Assembly: GCF_035610345.1 (NCBI RefSeq)
Contig: NZ_CP141212.1
Coordinates: 2,175,976-2,239,975, forward strand
Origin: Sinorhizobium meliloti
GTDB lineage: Bacteria; Pseudomonadota; Alphaproteobacteria; Rhizobiales; Rhizobiaceae
Direction: 5' to 3'
Length of the DNA stretch: 64,000 nucleotides
In this document: piece by piece, positions 18,346 through 26,803 of the stretch
Layout: each line of letters starts with the position of its first letter
How positions within the stretch are numbered: position 1 is the stretch's first letter
Program-made: the position numbers and the translations under genes
Notes under the pieces: model-generated
Told to the model about the DNA's origin: nothing
The model's database searches: none
What the model saw: the letters and a program-made list of their open reading frames with translations, nothing else

Positions 18346-18735
18346 TTAGGGACGGGGAGCCGGAGGCGCGATGCCTTGATAATAGTCCCCGTCACCGGGG
18401 CCCTGATACTCGTTCGTATAGTGCTCCCGTACTCGGCCGGGAGCGTTGCTCGCCCGGCTGCCCGGCACCGGTTCCATGTAGATGCTGCCGGTCGGCGCAG
18501 GATCGACATAGACGCTGCCCGTCGGTGCGGGATCGACATAGACGCTGCCGGTCGGGGCAGGATCGACGTAATACGGACGGGCCGGCACCATTACCGCGCC
18601 TCTGTTCTGAGTGCCCGGAGGATTATGCGGGTCGATGCCCTGATAGTAACTGTCTGCAAAGGCCGGCACGGCGACGCCGGCAAGCGCCGATGAGAGGGCA
18701 AATGCAGCGAGCGATGTTCTGAAAGAAACTTTCAT
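18346..18735 (-). CDS. Small secreted protein, SYYQG family member B with 10-residue repeats
   Basis: The 129-residue product is a paralogue of the neighbouring secreted protein. It has a signal peptide (MKVSFRTSLAAFALSSALAG, cleavage after AFA), then DSYYQGIDPHNPPGTQN, and the terminal GDGDYYQGIAPPAPRP. The middle is expanded by three tandem copies of the decapeptide YVDPAPTGSV (the third ends in I), where the paralogue has a single DPTATGS. No catalytic motif is visible. The mature protein is acidic, tyrosine- and proline-rich and probably disordered. The ATG at 18735 follows GGAGCAACGCC. The function is unknown. Confidence 0.75.
   Translation of the reverse strand: MKVSFRTSLAAFALSSALAGVAVPAFADSYYQGIDPHNPPGTQNRGAVMVPARPYYVDPAPTGSVYVDPAPTGSVYVDPAPTGSIYMEPVPGSRASNAPGRVREHYTNEYQGPGDGDYYQGIAPPAPRP
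18481..18570. repeat. Three tandem 30-bp repeats in a secreted-protein gene
   Basis: Units at 18481-18510, 18511-18540 and 18541-18570 differ at only a few positions. Each encodes one copy of YVDPAPTGS(V/I). Being in frame and a multiple of three, the copy number could vary between strains without breaking the gene. Confidence 0.9.
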
Positions 18736-18941
18736 GGCGTTGCTCCTGTCTGTTTCCACATCAGCTTCCAAACGCGGAGGCTGTAATCACCAGCAGACGG
18801 CTTCTCGCCAAATGCTGCCTGTGCATAACTCGTTTGGCGTGCAGGGGTTCCTTGCGTGCGACCGCTACGTTTTCACATTTGCTCGCTCCGCCGTGATGCC
18901 GATCGCCGTGCAGCAGCCGCCGAGCGTCCGCCGGCTCATGC

Positions 18942-18964
18942 GAAAAGGCCCGCTTTCGCGGGCC
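18942..18964 (-). terminator. Rho-independent terminator after cheW
   Basis: On the minus strand GGCCCGC, a GAAA tetraloop and GCGGGCC are followed by TTTTCG. It lies 70 bases downstream of the cheW stop and would end the mcp-cheW transcript. Confidence 0.75.
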
Positions 18965-19033
18965 CATTCGGAAACCGTCCCTGGCGGTCCGGCAGTCATG
19001 CTTTCAGGGCCGAGCCGACCTGAAAAATCGTGA

Positions 19034-19498
19034 TTAGGCTGCCTGTGCCAGTTCCTCGGCGATAACGGTGTCGAGATTGAGGAAGCAGACCATGGATTTT
19101 TCAAGCGCGACGATGCCGCGGCAGAAGGCGCGCTGGGCTTCCGGGATGATCTCCGGCGCGGGCTGCAGGTCTTCGCTGCGAATCGTCATCATATCGGAGA
19201 CCTGCTCGACCAGCAGTCCGACGAGCTTGCCATTGATGTCGGTGACGATGATGGCGGAGCGCTCCGACGGCTCGGTCATCTTCATGCCGAGGCGGCAGGC
19301 CATGTCGATGACCGGGATCACCGCACCGCGCAGGTTTATGAGGCCGAGAACATACGGCGGCGTGTGCGGCATCGGCGTAACCGGTGCCCAACCGCGGATT
19401 TCCCGGATTGCCATGATGTCGATGCAGAATTCCTGTTCACCAAGGTGAAAGGAGACGATTTCGAGATAGGCGCCTGACTGCTTGATTGCGTTGCTCAT
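19034..19498 (-). CDS. cheW: Chemotaxis coupling protein CheW
   Basis: The 154-residue protein is a single CheW domain, which links chemoreceptors to the kinase CheA. Typical stretches are present: EQEFCIDIMAIREIRG, LGLINLRGAVIPVIDMACRLG and VGLLVEQVSDM. The start ATG lies two bases beyond the stop of the receptor gene upstream, so receptor and coupling protein are almost certainly made together. No cheA, cheY, cheR or cheB is in the window. The pair is therefore an accessory unit that must feed a chemosensory pathway encoded elsewhere. Confidence 0.92.
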   Translation of the reverse strand: MSNAIKQSGAYLEIVSFHLGEQEFCIDIMAIREIRGWAPVTPMPHTPPYVLGLINLRGAVIPVIDMACRLGMKMTEPSERSAIIVTDINGKLVGLLVEQVSDMMTIRSEDLQPAPEIIPEAQRAFCRGIVALEKSMVCFLNLDTVIAEELAQAA

Positions 19499-19500
19499 GA

Positions 19501-21570
19501 TCAAAACTCTTCCCAATTTTCACCGGACGCCGTTACCGACGGCGTTGATCCCGGCATGTTGCCGAATGCGCCAGCCAGTTTTCCCATCAGCGCCTTTGCT
19601 GGAGATGGAGCTGGACGCGTGGATGATTGCGCGGCCGCGGGCTTGCGAAGTGACACGGGCGCGGCAGCAGTCGCTGTTGCCGCCCCGGCCGGAGCGCCTG
19701 GCCTCGCCGGGCCTGCCCTGCCCGGCGGCCGGATCGCCGCCGTGCGGATCGCCGTCTCGCGCGCCTGCCCGTGGCGGAATTGCCCGACGATCTCGCTGAG
19801 CTTCTCTGCATCCTGCGCAAGCGTATGGCTCGCCGCATTGGTCTGCTCGACCATGGCGGCATTCTGCTGTGTCATCTGATCGAGTTGAGCGACGGCGGTG
19901 TTGATTTCGCGGAGGCCCGTCGATTGCTCGCGCGCCGCCATGACGATCGAGCTCATATGTTCGTTGATGCAGGCCACCTTGGCACCGATGCGGCCGAGCG
20001 CGTCGCCGGTCTCCTGAACCAGCCTGACGCCGGTCTTGACCTCGTTGCCCGAGCGGCTCACCAGAGCCTTGATATCCTTCGCGGCACCGGCAGCGCGCTG
20101 GGCGAGCTCCCTCACCTCCTGGGCAACGACGGCAAAGCCCTTGCCGGCCTCCCCCGCCCGCGCGGCCTCGACCCCGGCATTGAGCGCCAGCAGATTGGTC
20201 TGGAACGCGATCTCGTCGATCACGTCGATGATCTTGCCTATCTCGCTGGAAGCGCCCTCGATGCGGGCCATGGCGGCGATCGCCTCGCCGACGATGCGCC
20301 CGGACTCCTCGGCATTGATGCGGGCCTCGTCGACCATATGGCTTGCCTCTTCGGCGCGCTCGGTCGCTGTCTTCACAGTGACGGTGATTTCCTCGAGCGC
20401 GGCCGAGGTTTGCTCCAGCGATGCGGCCTGTTTTTCCGTTCGCCGAGCCAGATCGTCGGCCGCGCTACGCATCTGCCGCCCGTTCGATTCGATCGAGGCG
20501 GTATTCTCCGTGACACTCGAAAGGACATGGCTCAGCCGTTCCACCGTGTCGTTGAAGTCGCGGCGCAACGCATCGAGCCCGCTATCGAAAGGCTCGCGGA
20601 TCGCAACCGCCAGATTGCCGTCTGCAAGCTGATTGAGCGCTCCGCCGAGGGCTTCGACTGCGGTCTTGATCCGTCCGATAGCCTGCTCGCGCTCCGTCTC
20701 GTGCCGCTCGCGTTCCGCCTCGATTTCCTGCCGACTCGCCCTCGCCCCCTCCTCGAGCGCGCGTTTCTCGATTGCCGAGACCCGGAAAAGCTCCACCGAA
20801 CGTGCCATCTCGCCGATTTCGTCGCCGCGGTCGAGCCCCGCCACTTCAGTCGTGAGCTCGCCCGAATGTATTCGCCGCATGCCGTCGCGCAGACCGAGGA
20901 TGCCTCGGCGCAAGACGTTCCCATGGAACCAGATAAGGCCGATCAGGGTCGCCATTGCCAGCAAACAGGCGGCTGCCTGGAGCATGAGCGCATGCTCACC
21001 ACTGGTGCGGACATCTGCGATGCGCGCCGCGGCCAGACCGGCTGCGGCATCGGCCAGTTGCGCAAGCGATGCGCCAACGCGCTCGCCTGCGGCGTCGATG
21101 ACATCGTCGATGCGAGCGAATTCCTCGCCAGGCGCTCCGGCCTCCACGAGCGCTTTCAGGTCCTGCTCGACGGCCTTGCGCAGTTGGGCGATATCCGCTT
21201 CGTAACCGGCAAGAACTTCCGGCTTGCCGACAAGACGCGCGAGCGCCTCGAGATCGGCTTGCCTGCCCTCGATGACCTCGAGCGAGGATTTGATCTGGGC
21301 CGCACGCTCCGGCTGTATCCGGCGTTCGCCGCGGTCGACGATGGTGTCCATTGCCGCAAGCACGAGCTTCAGGCGGGCAAGGCGCATTTCCTCTATCGTT
21401 CCCATGTCGCGCTGAGCGACAACCGCCTTGTCGAGCGCCTCTTGCGAGCTGCCTTGCTCATAGAGGCCGACGGCGAGAACGGAACCGAAACCGAGAAAAG
21501 CTGCCCCCGCAAGCGTCGCAAGGCGTTGGCTGACGGAGAGCGTTCTCCTGGCGGATGCAAGGGTGTTCAT
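19501..21570 (-). CDS. Methyl-accepting chemotaxis protein
   Basis: The 689-residue receptor has TM1 (about 18-36), a periplasmic helical ligand-binding domain of about 160 residues, TM2 (about 195-215), a HAMP domain, and a cytoplasmic signalling domain with the hairpin tip EIAFQTNLLALNAGVEAARAGEAGKGFAVVAQEVRELAQ (split across residues 460-505). The extreme C-terminus is NWEEF, which matches the xWxxF pentapeptide used to tether CheR/CheB. An Ala/Pro-rich linker connects it to the core. The periplasmic domain looks like a four-helix bundle; the ligand is unknown. cheW follows directly. Confidence 0.92.
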   Translation of the reverse strand: MNTLASARRTLSVSQRLATLAGAAFLGFGSVLAVGLYEQGSSQEALDKAVVAQRDMGTIEEMRLARLKLVLAAMDTIVDRGERRIQPERAAQIKSSLEVIEGRQADLEALARLVGKPEVLAGYEADIAQLRKAVEQDLKALVEAGAPGEEFARIDDVIDAAGERVGASLAQLADAAAGLAAARIADVRTSGEHALMLQAAACLLAMATLIGLIWFHGNVLRRGILGLRDGMRRIHSGELTTEVAGLDRGDEIGEMARSVELFRVSAIEKRALEEGARASRQEIEAERERHETEREQAIGRIKTAVEALGGALNQLADGNLAVAIREPFDSGLDALRRDFNDTVERLSHVLSSVTENTASIESNGRQMRSAADDLARRTEKQAASLEQTSAALEEITVTVKTATERAEEASHMVDEARINAEESGRIVGEAIAAMARIEGASSEIGKIIDVIDEIAFQTNLLALNAGVEAARAGEAGKGFAVVAQEVRELAQRAAGAAKDIKALVSRSGNEVKTGVRLVQETGDALGRIGAKVACINEHMSSIVMAAREQSTGLREINTAVAQLDQMTQQNAAMVEQTNAASHTLAQDAEKLSEIVGQFRHGQARETAIRTAAIRPPGRAGPARPGAPAGAATATAAAPVSLRKPAAAQSSTRPAPSPAKALMGKLAGAFGNMPGSTPSVTASGENWEEF

Positions 21571-21820
21571 CGATATGACAGTCCATAGCTGGACCCGCCG
21601 CGGCAGGCGGGGTCCTCCGTTGCGATCGATGCGGAAAACCGGGCTCGATCAAACCGGATGACCTCATGTCATATCGAAGTGGTTCACTTCTCCGCGTCTG
21701 TGGACAGTGGCAAACAGACCTTAAACAATCGCTAAAACACGGGCCGCGACTTTGCGGAAGTTCGCGCGTTTCGACCGCTGCTGCCCTTTTCCTTCCGTCT
21801 CATGGTGTTATGATCGCCTC

Positions 21821-21979
21821 ATGCGCACGGACACCAAAAAGTCGCTCTCTCCCCTGATCTTCGCCCTTGCCACGGGCGTGCTCGCGCTCGTCTTTCTGCT
21901 CGCCTTCAGGGGCTGGATCGCGAATGGCGCCGACATTTTCCTGTCGCTGGCGCAAGCCGGTCTCGCCTGGTGCATTTGA
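21821..21979 (+). CDS. Tiny single-span membrane protein
   Basis: This 52-residue reading frame encodes a short basic N-terminus (MRTDTKKS) and two hydrophobic stretches separated by RGW (PLIFALATGVLALVFLLAF and GADIFLSLAQAGLAWCI). No family is recognised. A GTGTTATGATCGCCTC leader gives only a weak ribosome-binding site, and an upstream in-frame ATG at 21752 would add 23 unlikely residues. It lies between the receptor gene and SCO with no partner. I regard it as a plausible small membrane protein, not a certain one. Confidence 0.5.
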   Translation: MRTDTKKSLSPLIFALATGVLALVFLLAFRGWIANGADIFLSLAQAGLAWCI

Positions 21980-22124
21980 GACGCATCGCATCGAGCACAC
22001 CTGCGGCAATTGTCCCCTTTGCACCCGTGTGTCCGAAGCGGTATCAACGCTACATTCCTGACGGCCCGACGGCGCCGTACGTCCGTTTCAGATGCGTCGG
22101 GGCAGCAACAGACTGGTGGCAATA

Positions 22125-22724
22125 ATGAAATCCATACGCATCGTTCTCTGGGTAGCCATTCTCGTCATGGTGGCCGTCCTCGGCTGGCTGACCTTCGACA
22201 TGACGCAGTCGAAGCAGCAGGCCGCATCCGGCCCCTTCGGCGTACCCTTTACCCTTGTCGCCCAGAATGGCGAGCCCATCACCGAGAAAGCGTTCACCGG
22301 CAAGCCGACGGCGCTCTTCTTCGGCTTCACCCATTGCCCGGAAGTTTGCCCCACCACGCTGTTCGAACTGAACGGCTGGCTCGACAAGGTCGACCCCGAG
22401 GGCAACAAGCTGCAGGCCTACTTCATCACCGTCGATCCGGAGCGCGATACCCCCGAAGTGCTCGGGCAGTATGTTTCAAACGTGTCCAAGCGCATCACCG
22501 GTATCTCCGGTCCGCCCGAAAAGGTGCTGGAAATGGTCAAGGGTTACCGCGTCTATTACAAGAAAGTCCCCACCGACGAGGCAAAGCCGGACGGCGACTA
22601 CACAATGGATCATACCGCCTCGGTCTTCCTGCTCGACGCCAACGGCCAGTTCAGCGGAACGATCGCCTACGGCGAAAATCCCGAAACGGCCGTCAAGAAG
22701 CTGGAAAACCTCACGCGCGGCTAA
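22125..22724 (+). CDS. SCO1/SenC family copper protein
   Basis: The 199-residue protein is a thioredoxin-fold SCO protein anchored by an N-terminal helix (residues 5-22) with its domain in the periplasm. The copper ligands are present: Cys71 and Cys75 in CPEVCP and His163 in DHTASVFLLD. SCO proteins deliver copper to the CuA site of cytochrome c oxidase or act as thiol-disulfide reductants. The start at 22125 (MKSIR) is preferred over an upstream in-frame ATG at 22092. No oxidase genes are nearby, so it is an isolated copy. prmA follows in the same direction 160 bases on. Confidence 0.9.
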   Translation: MKSIRIVLWVAILVMVAVLGWLTFDMTQSKQQAASGPFGVPFTLVAQNGEPITEKAFTGKPTALFFGFTHCPEVCPTTLFELNGWLDKVDPEGNKLQAYFITVDPERDTPEVLGQYVSNVSKRITGISGPPEKVLEMVKGYRVYYKKVPTDEAKPDGDYTMDHTASVFLLDANGQFSGTIAYGENPETAVKKLENLTRG

Positions 22725-22884
22725 CAAGGTTTGCCCGTGTATCCTGCGGGCGCCGGCAATCCCGGCGCTTTGCCTTTGTACCTCATTCATGATAGCGGCG
22801 AACCGCCCACAGCGCGCGCATCCGATCGGACGCGCCGAAGCCACTGTGGCCCTTTTGAATGGCTGCATGCCGAAGGAAAGCACC

Positions 22885-23760
22885 GTGAGCGAGATACGCC
22901 TTTTCGTTACCACTACCGAGAAGCAGGCGGCCGCCGTCCTCGACGTCATGAGCGCAATCTTCGAAGAAGACGATTACGCGATCGCGACCATGGAGATCGA
23001 CGAGAAGCGGGATGTCTGGGAGGCCTCCGTCTACATGATGACGGATGAAGAGGAGAGCGTGAGATCACGCCTCGCTCAGGCACTCGAAGCCGAATTCTCG
23101 CACCTTCCGGTCGAGCGCGAAGTGCTGCCGGATGTCGACTGGATCGCCAAGTCGCTGGAGGGCCTCGCCCCCGTGCGCGCGGGCCGCTTCGTCATCCACG
23201 GCTCGCACGATCGCGACAAGGTGAAGCCGGGCGAGATTGCCATCGAGATCGATGCAGGTCAGGCCTTCGGAACCGGGCATCACGGCACGACCGCCGGCTG
23301 CCTCGAAATGCTTGCCTCCGTCGCCCGATCCCGGCCTGTCCGCAACGCGCTCGACCTCGGGACAGGAAGCGGCGTGCTGGCGATCGCCGCCTGGAAGCTC
23401 CTGCATGTTCCGGTGCTCGCAACCGACATCGATCCGATCGCAACCCGCGTCGCTGGCGACAACGCCCGTCGCAACGGCGTCGTCAACGGCTTGACCTTCG
23501 CCACGGCGCCCGGCTTCCACTCGACCACCTTCAGCGCCAACGGCCCGTTCGACCTCATCATCGCCAACATTCTGGCGCGGCCGCTGATGAAGATGGCGCC
23601 GCAACTTGTGGCCAACCTCGCTCCGGGCGGTTCGGTCATCCTCTCGGGCATTCTCGCCGAACAGCGCTGGAAGGTGCTCGCAGCCTATAACGGCCAGAAC
23701 CTCAGACATGCGTGCACCATCTGGCGCAATGGCTGGGTAACCATTCATCTGACCAGGTAA
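22885..23760 (+). CDS. prmA: Ribosomal protein L11 methyltransferase
   Basis: The 291-residue SAM-dependent enzyme methylates lysines and the N-terminus of ribosomal protein L11. It has the N-terminal substrate-recognition domain and a Rossmann domain with motif I DLGTGSGVLAIAAWK, acidic residue ATDIDPIA and the catalytic-loop stretch FDLIIANILARPL. AFGTGHHGTT is the usual signature before motif I. GTG at 22885 is preferred because AAGGAA lies eight bases upstream; an ATG at 22867 would add six residues. PrmA is normally not essential. Confidence 0.93.
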   Translation: MSEIRLFVTTTEKQAAAVLDVMSAIFEEDDYAIATMEIDEKRDVWEASVYMMTDEEESVRSRLAQALEAEFSHLPVEREVLPDVDWIAKSLEGLAPVRAGRFVIHGSHDRDKVKPGEIAIEIDAGQAFGTGHHGTTAGCLEMLASVARSRPVRNALDLGTGSGVLAIAAWKLLHVPVLATDIDPIATRVAGDNARRNGVVNGLTFATAPGFHSTTFSANGPFDLIIANILARPLMKMAPQLVANLAPGGSVILSGILAEQRWKVLAAYNGQNLRHACTIWRNGWVTIHLTR

Positions 23761-23829
23761 GCCACGCTTGTCGCAGACGCGTCCGGTCGCGGCGTCCGCT
23801 TCAGTGTTTCTATGAAACGTTGGAATGCT

Positions 23830-24087
23830 CTAAAGCGCATCCCTGATCGGGAACATGTCTTCGCCGTAATGATGAAGCCTCGTGTGATGTCGGCGGCATA
23901 ACCACCGCACCTTCAAAGGCTCGTCGTATTGATCGTGATGGGCATCGACCGCTTCGATCCCGCAAACCTCGCACGTTTGCTTTTCCAGCTCGCCTGCCTT
24001 CACGGCTCGCTGCACAGCGAGGTGAGCATCATATTTTCCCGGATTGGCACGGCGCCAATTGGCTTGGCGGGTATCGGTTTTCAGCAT
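23830..24087 (-). CDS. Small HNH-like zinc-finger protein
   Basis: The 85-residue protein has a basic N-terminal half and a C-terminal zinc-ribbon/HNH-like core: CEVCG, then AHHDQYDEPLKVRWLCRRHHTRLHH. The paired CxxC and CxxH, with AHH and the final His residues, fit an HNH nuclease fold in miniature, but the length is below that of most HNH enzymes and the catalytic state is unclear. Similar short proteins are often phage- or plasmid-derived. No phage genes are adjacent. ATG at 24087 is chosen over an upstream in-frame alternative at 24156. Confidence 0.65.
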   Translation of the reverse strand: MLKTDTRQANWRRANPGKYDAHLAVQRAVKAGELEKQTCEVCGIEAVDAHHDQYDEPLKVRWLCRRHHTRLHHYGEDMFPIRDAL

Positions 24088-24240
24088 CGCTGCTCTACCT
24101 CTGCATGCTCCGTTTGAGAGATATCCTCGCAAGTCGACCGTAAGCGGACATATCACGAAGCAAACCGTTCTTCATTTGTTTTCCCGTGGACACCGCCTCT
24201 TTCCACAGGAACCTCCGTATCGACCGAAACGGAAGCTGAG

Positions 24241-24280
24241 AAAACGAAAAGGCCGCCCGGTCCATCATGACGGGCGGCCT
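24241..24280 (-). terminator. Second intrinsic terminator behind the candidate small RNA
   Basis: A perfect 10-bp stem (24250-24259 with 24271-24280) is followed on the minus strand by TTTTCGTTTTC. The plus strand has no U-tract, so it acts on minus-strand transcripts. Confidence 0.75.
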
Positions 24281-24283
24281 TCT

Positions 24284-24313
24284 CGAAACAAAGGCGATGC
24301 CGAAGCATCGCCT
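24284..24313 (-). terminator. UUCG-tetraloop terminator of the candidate small RNA
   Basis: On the minus strand AGGCGATGC and GCATCGCCT form a perfect 9-bp stem around a TTCG loop, followed by TTGTTTC. It is a compact rho-independent terminator. Confidence 0.7.
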
Positions 24314-24754
24314 GCTGACCGGCTTTTGGCCGACCATACCCGCGAGCTTGAGGAGGAGGAGCGCTCAAGCGGGCTCTACCGTTCCGAAGCTGGCCACCCT
24401 GAGGGAGGAGGAGAACAGATGACCAACTATTCTCGGAACTGCAGTCTTTTGAACCGGCGGACGTTCGTCCGTGTTCGTTGAGGCGGCTTATAACCTATAA
24501 TTCCGATAGAGAAAGCCACATTCGGGCATGGGTGCCATGCGCCGCGTGCATATGTATTACAAATGAGCAAATGGCCGCCCGCGTTGCCCGAGGTGCCGGA
24601 CGTTCACGCGAATTTCGCCTCCCTCTCCGGGAGCGGATCTTAAGTTGTTATTTTATGCGGGTCGTTACCCCAAAACCGCTGCACACTTTTGGAAGAGATG
24701 CATTAACATGCTCGTCTCACCTGCGGTTCTCCGCCAAGCTTACCGGGAAAGTCC

Positions 24755-26590
24755 ATGTTCCAATCCTTCGAAGTCACCTCCACGCCCCAGTTCGGCAAGG
24801 AGAGAACCACCGCCCTGCGTGCCGCCCTCGCAACCCTGGGCGTCGATGGCTTCCTCGTGCCGCGTGCCGACGAATTTCAAGGGGAGTATGTGCCCCGCAG
24901 TTCCGAGCGGCTGTCGTGGCTGACGGGCTTTACCGGTTCGGCCGGTGTAGCGCTCGTGACGCAGCGCGAAGCGATCGTCTTCGTCGACGGCCGTTATGTA
25001 ACCCAGCTCAAGGAGCAGGTGGACGGCAGCGTCTTCACCGGCGGCGATCTCATCGGCGAACCGCCGCATGTCTGGCTGGAGCGTCATGGACCCAAGGGCT
25101 TCCGCCTCGGCATCGATCCTTGGCTGCACACCGCGGCGGAAGTTCGCCGGCTCGAAAAGGCGCTGACGGCGGTCGGCGGCAGTGTCGTCCTTCTCGACCA
25201 CAATCCGCTCGACCGGCTCTGGGCCGATCGTCCCGCAGCGCCGCTCGGGCCTGTGACGATCCAGCCGGTCGAGCATGCGGGACAATTGGCAAGAGACAAG
25301 ATAGCGGAGATCGCGGCGGGCGTGTCAAAGGCGAAGGCCGCGGCCGTCATACTCACCGATCCCTCCTCCGTCGCCTGGACCTTCAACATCCGTGGCAGCG
25401 ACGTGCCGCACACGCCGCACCCGCTGGCACGCGCCATCGTCCATGCGGACGGAAGCGCCGAGCTTTTCCTCGACAAACGCAAGACCGGCATCGAGCAGGA
25501 GGCCTACCTGACGCAGCTCGCCGATATAATGGCGCCTGCTACCTTCGACGATCGGCTCGCCGCCCTCGCCTCAACCGGCGCAGCCATCATGATCGATCCG
25601 GATCTCGCCCCCTTTGCGATCGGCGAGCTGATTCGCAGGAAGGAAGGTTCGGTGGTCGAGGCGATCGATCCCGCCCGCCTGCCACGCGCCTGCAAGAATG
25701 CAGCCGAGATCGCCGGATCGACCCGGGCGCACCTGCAGGATGGTGCGGCGATGGTCGAGTTCCTCGCCTGGCTGGACGCGAGGGAGCCCGGCAGCGTCAC
25801 CGAAATCGGCGCAACCAGGCAATTGGAGGCAATGCGCGCGGCCGTCGGCGAGCGCATGCAGAACCCCCTGAAGGACGTTTCTTTCGACACGATCGCCGGC
25901 GCCGGTTCGCATGCCGCGATCATGCATTACCGGGTCACGAACGAAACCGACCGGCGGATCGAGGCGGGTACCATGTTCCTGATCGACTCCGGCGCGCAAT
26001 ACATCAACGGCACGACCGACATCACCCGCACGGTCGCGATCGGCGCGGTGCCGGAAGAACAGAAACGATTCTTCACGCTCGTGCTCAAGGGCATGATCGC
26101 AATCAGCACGGCGCGCTTCCCGAAGGGGTCACGCGGCGTCGATCTCGATCCGCTCGCCCGGATCGCACTGTGGAAGGCGGGCGCCGATTATGCGCACGGG
26201 ACCGGCCACGGTGTCGGCTCCTATCTCTCGGTCCACGAAGGACCGCAGCGCATTGCCCGGCTTGCCACGCAGGAATTGCTGCCGGGCATGATCCTGTCCA
26301 ACGAACCCGGTTACTATCGCCCCGGTGCCTTCGGCATCCGCATCGAGAATCTCGTCGTCGTCCGCCAGCCGGAGGAGATCGATGGCGGCGACCAGCCGAT
26401 GCTCGGCTTCGGCACGCTGACCTTCTGCCCGATCGATCGCCGGCTCGTCCTTCCCGCCCTGCTGACCGACGACGAGCTCGGCTGGCTGAATGCCTACCAC
26501 GCGGAAACGCGGGAAAAGCTGATGCCGCTGCTGTCGGACGCGGAGACGAGAGACTGGCTGGTCAATGCTACGGAAGCAATCGCACGGTAG
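24755..26590 (+). CDS. pepP: Xaa-Pro aminopeptidase (aminopeptidase P family)
   Basis: The 611-residue cytosolic metallopeptidase removes N-terminal residues that precede proline. It has the three-domain layout of the longer eukaryote-like aminopeptidase P: two creatinase-type N-terminal domains and a C-terminal pita-bread domain from about residue 320. The five metal ligands are visible as Asp in LIDSGAQY (about 411) and TTDITR (about 422), His in GTGHGVGSYL (about 486), Glu in SNEPGYY (about 518) and Glu in RIENLVV (about 531). It is monocistronic, with a 270-base leader region upstream and a strong hairpin just after the stop. Confidence 0.92.
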   Translation: MFQSFEVTSTPQFGKERTTALRAALATLGVDGFLVPRADEFQGEYVPRSSERLSWLTGFTGSAGVALVTQREAIVFVDGRYVTQLKEQVDGSVFTGGDLIGEPPHVWLERHGPKGFRLGIDPWLHTAAEVRRLEKALTAVGGSVVLLDHNPLDRLWADRPAAPLGPVTIQPVEHAGQLARDKIAEIAAGVSKAKAAAVILTDPSSVAWTFNIRGSDVPHTPHPLARAIVHADGSAELFLDKRKTGIEQEAYLTQLADIMAPATFDDRLAALASTGAAIMIDPDLAPFAIGELIRRKEGSVVEAIDPARLPRACKNAAEIAGSTRAHLQDGAAMVEFLAWLDAREPGSVTEIGATRQLEAMRAAVGERMQNPLKDVSFDTIAGAGSHAAIMHYRVTNETDRRIEAGTMFLIDSGAQYINGTTDITRTVAIGAVPEEQKRFFTLVLKGMIAISTARFPKGSRGVDLDPLARIALWKAGADYAHGTGHGVGSYLSVHEGPQRIARLATQELLPGMILSNEPGYYRPGAFGIRIENLVVVRQPEEIDGGDQPMLGFGTLTFCPIDRRLVLPALLTDDELGWLNAYHAETREKLMPLLSDAETRDWLVNATEAIAR

Positions 26591-26603
26591 CGCGGAACCG
26601 GGC

Positions 26604-26643
26604 GGCCCGGCGGTGTGGGCTGGGGCTGGGGTACCGCCGGGCC
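26604..26643 (+). terminator. Hairpin after pepP
   Basis: A perfect 11-bp inverted repeat (GGCCCGGCGGT with ACCGCCGGGCC) starts 14 bases after the pepP stop. The U-tract is poor, so this may be a stability element or a weak terminator. Confidence 0.5.
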
Positions 26644-26803
26644 TCCGTTGGGAGGGTCGATTTCTCAACCAACAGCATGGTTATATTTGCGGCGACGCTT
26701 TCGCGTAACCCGCGAATTTTACTGGATCGCAGCCTTAGAGCATCTCATAAGACACACAAAGGTCGCTGCAGGAACCTTTTCGGGACTGCAATCTCTTCTC
26801 CTT

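Larger units (their letters stand above)
24241..24480 (-). ncRNA. Candidate small RNA with anti-Shine-Dalgarno loops
   Basis: Read on the minus strand, this stretch has two CU-rich anti-Shine-Dalgarno segments. One (minus of 24401-24416) reads CTCCTCCTCCCTC in a single-stranded context. The other is displayed in an 11-base loop (CGCTCCTCCTC) closed by GCTTGAG/CTCAAGC (24346-24352 with 24364-24370). These are followed by two tandem intrinsic terminators. TTATAA near 24490 (minus) could be a -10 element, which would give a transcript of about 200-240 nt. Loops of this kind are known from the alphaproteobacterial alpha-r14/NfeR1 small RNAs; membership of that family is not established here. The 5' end is a guess. 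Confidence 0.5.

Noticed and set aside
18481..18570. CRISPR array
   Set aside because: The 30-bp units are directly adjacent, without spacers, and encode an in-frame peptide repeat.
24419..24481. Plus-strand 20-codon frame behind a perfect GGAGGAGGAG ribosome-binding site
   Set aside because: It could be a leader peptide, but the GGAGG stretch is the complement of the CU-rich loops of the minus-strand RNA, and the terminator U-tracts are on the minus strand. No gene follows closely on the plus strand.
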